Positions 6,696 through 10,012 of a stretch of DNA of 10,012 bases are shown here, piece after piece (positions within the stretch are counted from its first letter, which is position 1; each line of letters starts with the position of its first letter). Source of the DNA: Verrucomicrobiia bacterium (GTDB lineage: Bacteria > Verrucomicrobiota > Verrucomicrobiia > JABWAM01). Made by a program: the position numbers and the translations under genes. The notes under the pieces were generated by a model. It did not search any database and was not told the origin of the DNA. It worked only from the letters and a program-made list of their open reading frames with translations. The stretch covers positions 1-10,012 of the forward strand of contig JABWAM010000076.1 of assembly GCA_013360985.1 (NCBI GenBank). Reading direction: 5' to 3'.

Positions 6696-6701
6696 ATCGT
6701 A
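6696..6701 (-). promoter_or_regulatory. Candidate -10 element of the nucleotidase gene
   Basis: On the minus strand TACGAT ends 6 bases before the ATG. A start site at the usual distance from a -10 would fall on or next to the A of the ATG, giving a leaderless mRNA. No convincing -35 is seen. No Shine-Dalgarno precedes the ATG, which supports this reading. Confidence 0.3.
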
Positions 6702-6756
6702 AACCCGGAACGAAAGAAAGCCACGAGAGAAAATACGGAGGGATTCGACTTTCGGA

Positions 6757-6785
6757 TTTCGGTTTTGTCCGCAGAGGAGTAGACT
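6757..6785 (+). promoter_or_regulatory. Candidate promoter of the nfeD-floA cluster
   Basis: TAGACT (6780-6785) ends 6 bases before the GTG at 6792. A weak -35-like TTTCGG (6757-6762) lies 17 bases upstream. The TANACTCCCC context resembles that of the ftsK promoter (TACACTCTCCCC). A GAGGAG at 6774-6779 could instead be a Shine-Dalgarno, with a long 12-base spacing. The two readings are mutually exclusive if transcription starts at the GTG. Confidence 0.35.
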
Positions 6786-6791
6786 CCCCGC

Positions 6792-8204
6792 GTGAAACGC
6801 CTTTTCCCGGCCCTCGGTTTCGCCCTCGCCCTCGTTTCCTCCGCGGCGCCCGCCGCGCCGGCGGGGAACGGCGCTGTGGTGATCATCCCGATCCGCGATG
6901 AGATCGAGTCCTCGATCGTCTACGTGGTGCGGCGCGGGATCCGCGAAGCGACGGACGGCGGCGCGCGCGCGGTGATCCTCGACATGAACACCCCGGGCGG
7001 CCGCGGCGACGCGATGGAGGAGATCATGGAAATGGTCGAGGGGTTCAAGGGCGAGACCGTCACCTACGTGAACAAGAAGGCGCTCTCGGCCGGAGCGTTC
7101 ATCGCGCTCGCGACGAAACGCATCTGGATGGCGCCGGCGAGCACGATCGGCGCGGCCGCCCCGATCCTTATGGGGCCCGGAGGCGACGTGCAGCAGCTCC
7201 CCAGCACGTTCCAAAAGAAAATTTCCTCGGCCTTCTCCGCGCGCCTCCGCGCGACGGCCCAGCGAAACGGGCATCGTCCCGAACTCGCCGACGCGATGGT
7301 CAAGGAAACGGAGGGCTTCGCGCTCGACGGCGTCACCGTGGTGAAGAAGGGCGACATCCTCACGCTCACCGACACCGAGGCGACGAAGAAGTATGGGAAA
7401 CCGCCGGCGCCGCTGCTCGCGGAAGGCGTTGCGGCGGATCTGGAGGAACTCCTCGCCAAGCTCGGTCTCGCCGGCGCGACGATTCAGCGGATCGAACCGA
7501 CGGGCGCGGAGCGCGTCGCGCGGTTTATCACGGCGATCTCTCCCGTGCTGCTCCTCATCGGGATCGCGGGGATTTATCTGGAGTTCAAGACGCCCGGAGT
7601 GGTGTTGCCCGGAGTGATCGGCGTCCTCGCGCTGCTGATCTTTTTCTTCGGGCATTACATCGCGGGCCTGTCGGGCTCCGAGGAACTGATCCTCTTCCTC
7701 GTCGGCCTCATCCTGATCGGAGTCGAGCTCTTCCTGTTGCCCGGGCACGTGCTCCCCGGTTTCCTCGGCGTCGTCTGCATCCTCGTCTCCCTGCTCTGGG
7801 CGATGGTGGAGAAGCTGCCTTCCGCGCCGCCGCTGCCGGACGCGCCGCCGCTGCCGGCGATGGCCGTTTTCCAAGCGCCGATGCTGAAGCTGGCGGGCGC
7901 CCTGATCGGCGCGGGCATCCTCGTGGCGATCCTCCTCCGCGTGTTGCCGAAGTCGAAACGTCCCTACGGAGGGCTCGTCCTCACCCGGCAGCTCGACAAG
8001 GAGAAGGGATTCGCCTCGGCGGAGACGCGAAGCGAACTGCTCGGCAAAGAGGGGATCGCCCTCACCATGCTTCGTCCGAGCGGCACGGCGCGCTTCGGCG
8101 AAGAAGTCGTGGATGTGATCACCGAAGGCGAGTTCCTCCCGCCGGGATCGCGCGTGGAAGTGACCGAGACGCGCGGCGCGCAGGTGGTGGTGAAGAAACG
8201 ATGA
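6792..8204 (+). CDS. nfeD: Long NfeD protein: ClpP-class membrane serine protease with OB domain
   Basis: This 470-residue membrane protein belongs to the NfeD/SppA-like group that works with SPFH (stomatin/flotillin) scaffolds; archaeal relatives cleave stomatin C-termini. After a signal peptide (1-22, ending near APAAPA), the ClpP-like domain (about 28-230) shows DMNTPGG (64-70) and KKALSAGAFIAL with candidate nucleophile S99. K142 or K143 lies at about the spacing of the Lys base in the Ser-Lys dyad of P. horikoshii 1510-N. About five hydrophobic segments follow (near 245-264, 273-291, 299-316, 320-338 and 366-385). The C-terminal OB-like NfeD domain (about 412-470) ends in GSRVEVTETRGAQVVVKK. 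A Pro-rich two-copy repeat (APPLP) separates the fourth and fifth segments. It starts at GTG and overlaps the next gene by 4 bases (ATGA). Assignment is strong; client proteins are unknown. Confidence 0.92.
   Translation: MKRLFPALGFALALVSSAAPAAPAGNGAVVIIPIRDEIESSIVYVVRRGIREATDGGARAVILDMNTPGGRGDAMEEIMEMVEGFKGETVTYVNKKALSAGAFIALATKRIWMAPASTIGAAAPILMGPGGDVQQLPSTFQKKISSAFSARLRATAQRNGHRPELADAMVKETEGFALDGVTVVKKGDILTLTDTEATKKYGKPPAPLLAEGVAADLEELLAKLGLAGATIQRIEPTGAERVARFITAISPVLLLIGIAGIYLEFKTPGVVLPGVIGVLALLIFFFGHYIAGLSGSEELILFLVGLILIGVELFLLPGHVLPGFLGVVCILVSLLWAMVEKLPSAPPLPDAPPLPAMAVFQAPMLKLAGALIGAGILVAILLRVLPKSKRPYGGLVLTRQLDKEKGFASAETRSELLGKEGIALTMLRPSGTARFGEEVVDVITEGEFLPPGSRVEVTETRGAQVVVKKR
7823..7857 (+). 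repeat. 18-bp period tandem repeat, two copies, within nfeD
   Basis: A 17-base unit beginning CGCGCCGCCGC occurs at 7823-7839 and again at 7841-7857, one base apart. It encodes APPLPD-APPLPA in the loop between the fourth and fifth hydrophobic segments of the long NfeD protein. The exact nucleotide identity suggests a recent duplication by slippage. Confidence 0.7.
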
Positions 8205-8689
8205 GCGTCGCCATGTCCTGGATCATTCTCTTCGCCGTCCTCGGCATCATCTTGGTCAGTCTGGAGTTGTTCCTGCCGGGCATCGTGATCGGCGTCGCCG
8301 GCGGCGTCTGCCTCGCGATCGCCGTGGGATTGACCTACGCGAAATACGGCGCTGGCGCCGGCAACCTCGCCTTGGCCGCGCTCGCGATCGCCAGCGCGGC
8401 CGGCATGCTGGTCTGGCTGTTCGTCTTTCCCCGGACGCGAAGCGGGCGGAGCATGATCACCCGCCTCGATCTCGCCGAAAGCAAATCGGCGGATTCCCTC
8501 GACGCGCTCCTCCATCGGGAGGGCGATGCGCTCACCCCGCTGCGCCCCGCGGGCACGGTCCACATCGAGGGGCGTCGCGTGGACGCCGTCGCCGAATCGG
8601 GCTTGATCGGCCAGGGAGAGCGGATTAGGGTCGTCCGCGTCGAAGGCAACCGGGTCTTCGTCCGCAAACTCGCGAATGAACCTTCCTGA
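8201..8689 (+). CDS. Short NfeD-family membrane protein
   Basis: This 162-residue partner of the preceding protein lacks the protease domain. About three hydrophobic segments occupy 6-77 (SWIILFAVLGIILVSLELF, IVIGVAGGVCLAIAVGL, LALAALAIASAAGMLVWLFVF). A short basic linker leads to an OB-like NfeD domain (about 103-157) with LLHREGDALTPLRPAGTVHI and GERIRVVRVEGNRVFV. That pattern closely parallels the C-terminus of the long NfeD. Its ATG overlaps the upstream TGA, so translation is coupled; a second in-frame ATG four codons later is an alternative start. floA begins 28 bases downstream. NfeD OB domains are thought to bind the flotillin-like partner or help place it in membrane microdomains. 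Confidence 0.88.
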   Translation: MSVAMSWIILFAVLGIILVSLELFLPGIVIGVAGGVCLAIAVGLTYAKYGAGAGNLALAALAIASAAGMLVWLFVFPRTRSGRSMITRLDLAESKSADSLDALLHREGDALTPLRPAGTVHIEGRRVDAVAESGLIGQGERIRVVRVEGNRVFVRKLANEPS

Positions 8690-8717
8690 TTTTCCTCAAT
8701 CTTAATCCCTTCCTCCC

Positions 8718-9743
8718 ATGCACCCCGTCACCGGCATCCTGTTCGGCATCGGCGCCATCCTTGCGCTCGTGTTCATCGGCGTCTTCCTTTCCTTCGCTTC
8801 GGTCTACATCCGCGCGCTCGTCGCGGGCGCGCCGGTGGGTCTGATGGAGCTCATCGGTATGAAACTCCAGCGCGTCCCCGGCGGGTTGATCGTGGACAAC
8901 CGGATCTTCGCGGTAAAAGCCGGCATCCCGGTGACCACCGATCTCCTCGTGGCGCACTATCAGGCGGGCGGCAACGTGCCGATGGTCGTGCGCGCCTTGA
9001 TCGCGGCGGACAAGGCGAGCCTGCCGCTCGATTTCAAGCGGGCTACGGCCATCGATCTGGCGACCCAACAATCGGGCAAGACGGTGTTCGAGGCGGTAAT
9101 CACGAGCGTCAACCCGCGCGTCATCGATTGCCCGAGCCAGCAGCAGCAGCAGCAGGCGCGAATGACGATCGACGCCGTGGCCAAGGACGGCATCCAGCTC
9201 AAGGTCAAGGCGCGCGTGACGGTGCGGACGCACCTCGAACGTTTCGTCGGCGGCGCGACGGAGGAGACGATCATCGCGCGCGTCGGCGAAGGGATCGTGA
9301 CCACGATCGGCTCGGCGGAAAGCTACAAGGAAGTGCTCGAGAATCCCGACATGATTTCGAAGCGATGCCTCGAAAAAGGACTCGATTCGGGCACCGCGTA
9401 TGAGATCCTCTCGATCGACGTCGCCGACGTGGACGTCGGGGAGAACGTGGGCGCCAAGCTGCAGGCCGAGCAGGCCGAAGCCGACAAACGCGTCGCCCAG
9501 GCGCGCGCCGAGGTGCGGCGGACGACGGCGGTCGCCCTCGAGCAGGAGATGAAGGCGCGCACGCAGGAGATGCGCGCGAAGGTGGTCGAGGCCGAAGCGG
9601 AAATCCCGCGCGCCTTCGCCGACGCCCTCCGCGGCGGCAAGCTCGGCATCATGGATTATTACCGGATGCAAAACATCCAGGCGGACACCGCGATGCGCGG
9701 CAGCATCGCCGGCGAGACGTCGCCGAAAAGCCCCGGCGCCTAA
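8718..9743 (+). CDS. floA: Flotillin-like protein FloA
   Basis: This 341-residue scaffold protein organises functional membrane microdomains. An N-terminal hydrophobic segment (about 4-28) is followed by the FloA-type SPFH core, with near-diagnostic strings GGNVPMVVRALIAADKA, VAKDGIQLKVKARVTVRT, ARVGEGIVTTIGSAES and EILSIDVADVDVGENVGA. An Ala/Glu-rich coiled coil follows (about 245-300: QAEQAEADKRVAQARAEVRR, EMKARTQEMRAKVVEAEAE), then GIMDYYRMQNIQADT. Length is close to B. subtilis FloA (331 residues). Unusually, six Gln in a row (141-146) sit in a short insertion just before the conserved AVAKDG. It follows two NfeD genes, matching the known nfeD-floA arrangement (yqeZ-floA in Bacillus). No Shine-Dalgarno precedes the ATG; the 28-base gap is AT-rich for this window and might hold a secondary promoter. 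Confidence 0.96.
   Translation: MHPVTGILFGIGAILALVFIGVFLSFASVYIRALVAGAPVGLMELIGMKLQRVPGGLIVDNRIFAVKAGIPVTTDLLVAHYQAGGNVPMVVRALIAADKASLPLDFKRATAIDLATQQSGKTVFEAVITSVNPRVIDCPSQQQQQQARMTIDAVAKDGIQLKVKARVTVRTHLERFVGGATEETIIARVGEGIVTTIGSAESYKEVLENPDMISKRCLEKGLDSGTAYEILSIDVADVDVGENVGAKLQAEQAEADKRVAQARAEVRRTTAVALEQEMKARTQEMRAKVVEAEAEIPRAFADALRGGKLGIMDYYRMQNIQADTAMRGSIAGETSPKSPGA
9138..9155 (+). repeat. (CAG)6 microsatellite within floA
   Basis: Six perfect CAG codons encode Gln 141-146 of FloA. Pure codon repetition, rather than mixed CAA/CAG, points to replication slippage and makes the tract a potential length-variable site. Confidence 0.9.
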
Positions 9744-9744
9744 C

Positions 9745-9759
9745 CGATCCCGCGGATCG
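9745..9759. other. Small hairpin after floA
   Basis: CGATCC/GGATCG form a 6-bp perfect stem with loop CGC directly after the floA stop. GGATCGC is then repeated at 9766-9772. No T-tract follows, so it is not called a terminator. Transcription may continue into the gene at 9801. Confidence 0.35.
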
Positions 9760-9800
9760 CGAGACGGATCGCTCCTCCGCGCGTTCTCGCCACCCCTTCC

Positions 9801-10012
9801 ATGAGCGCGGACCTTCTCTGGCGGCCGACGACGAACCTGCTCGCCGGCGCGGGAGACGCGCTCGGCCTGCTGTTCTTCGTCATCGTCGCGATCCTCTCGG
9901 CGCTGAGCAAACGCAAGCAGACGCGGGACGCCGAACGCACCGAGGCGCCGCCGCCATCGCCCAGGCGCGCCCCCTCCGCGCGCGAGGAAGATTCCATGCC
10001 GCGCCCCGCGCC
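9801..10012 (+). CDS. Partial one-helix membrane protein downstream of floA
   Basis: From the ATG at 9801 the frame stays open to the window end (70 codons, 3' end missing). It starts MSADLLWRPTTNLLAGAGDA and has one hydrophobic segment (LGLLFFVIVAILSAL, about 21-35). A basic stop-transfer SKRKQTR comes next, then a Pro/Ser/Glu-rich cytoplasmic-looking region (EAPPPSPRRAPSAREED). I do not recognise the family. It lies 57 bases after floA on the same strand, the position held in B. subtilis by yqfB, but no similarity to YqfB is claimed. The membrane-plus-linker architecture and frame-consistent composition support a real gene; no Shine-Dalgarno is visible. Confidence 0.65.
   Translation, partial: MSADLLWRPTTNLLAGAGDALGLLFFVIVAILSALSKRKQTRDAERTEAPPPSPRRAPSAREEDSMPRPA

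Noticed and set aside
5073..6782. 569-codon + strand frame opposite the nucleotidase
   Set aside because: Arg/Glu/Asp-rich shadow with no motifs; the minus strand carries a signal peptide and complete metallophosphatase motifs.
6690..7874. N-terminal extension of the nucleotidase frame antisense to nfeD
   Set aside because: It encodes charged low-complexity sequence and is antisense to a clear NfeD gene. The signal peptide at 6689 marks the real start.

Overview
The window is a GC-rich bacterial chromosomal segment with seven complete protein genes and one partial gene. No mobile element, rRNA, tRNA or CRISPR array is visible. Gene content (FtsK with a Pro-rich insertion, a long plus a short NfeD protein followed by FloA), strong GC bias and scarce Shine-Dalgarno sequences suggest a member of the PVC group, most likely Verrucomicrobiota. 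This is an inference from style and gene content; no marker gene proves it.

Layout. (1) 1-157: a short leader with a plausible extended -10 promoter, then ftsK (158-2656, +), a membrane-anchored DNA translocase for chromosome segregation. (2) 2657-2942: a gene-free stretch packed with consecutive hairpins, ending in a stem that pairs with the only good Shine-Dalgarno-like sequence before the next gene. (3) 2943-4965 (+): a ClpP/SppA-fold protein of the serine dehydrogenase proteinase (SDH) type, 7 bases from an amidohydrolase-2 family TIM-barrel hydrolase; the two look like one transcription unit. (4) A candidate + strand terminator lies in the 3' end of the convergent gene. (5) 5064-6689 (-): a secreted 5'-nucleotidase/UshA-like metallophosphatase. 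(6) A roughly 100-base divergent promoter region. (7) 6792-9743 (+): a membrane-microdomain cluster made of a long NfeD (ClpP-class protease plus membrane and OB domains), a short NfeD overlapping it by 4 bases, and the flotillin-like FloA, followed by a partial one-helix membrane protein (9801 to the window end).

The NfeD-NfeD-FloA cluster is a known partnership: NfeD proteins accompany SPFH/flotillin scaffold proteins. The SDH-like protein plus amidohydrolase pair is less familiar. Together with its unusually structured upstream region, it is the part most worth following up. Transcription and translation signals also stand out: most starts lack a Shine-Dalgarno, and -10-like hexamers lie 6 bases before the start codons of both divergent genes, suggesting leaderless mRNAs.
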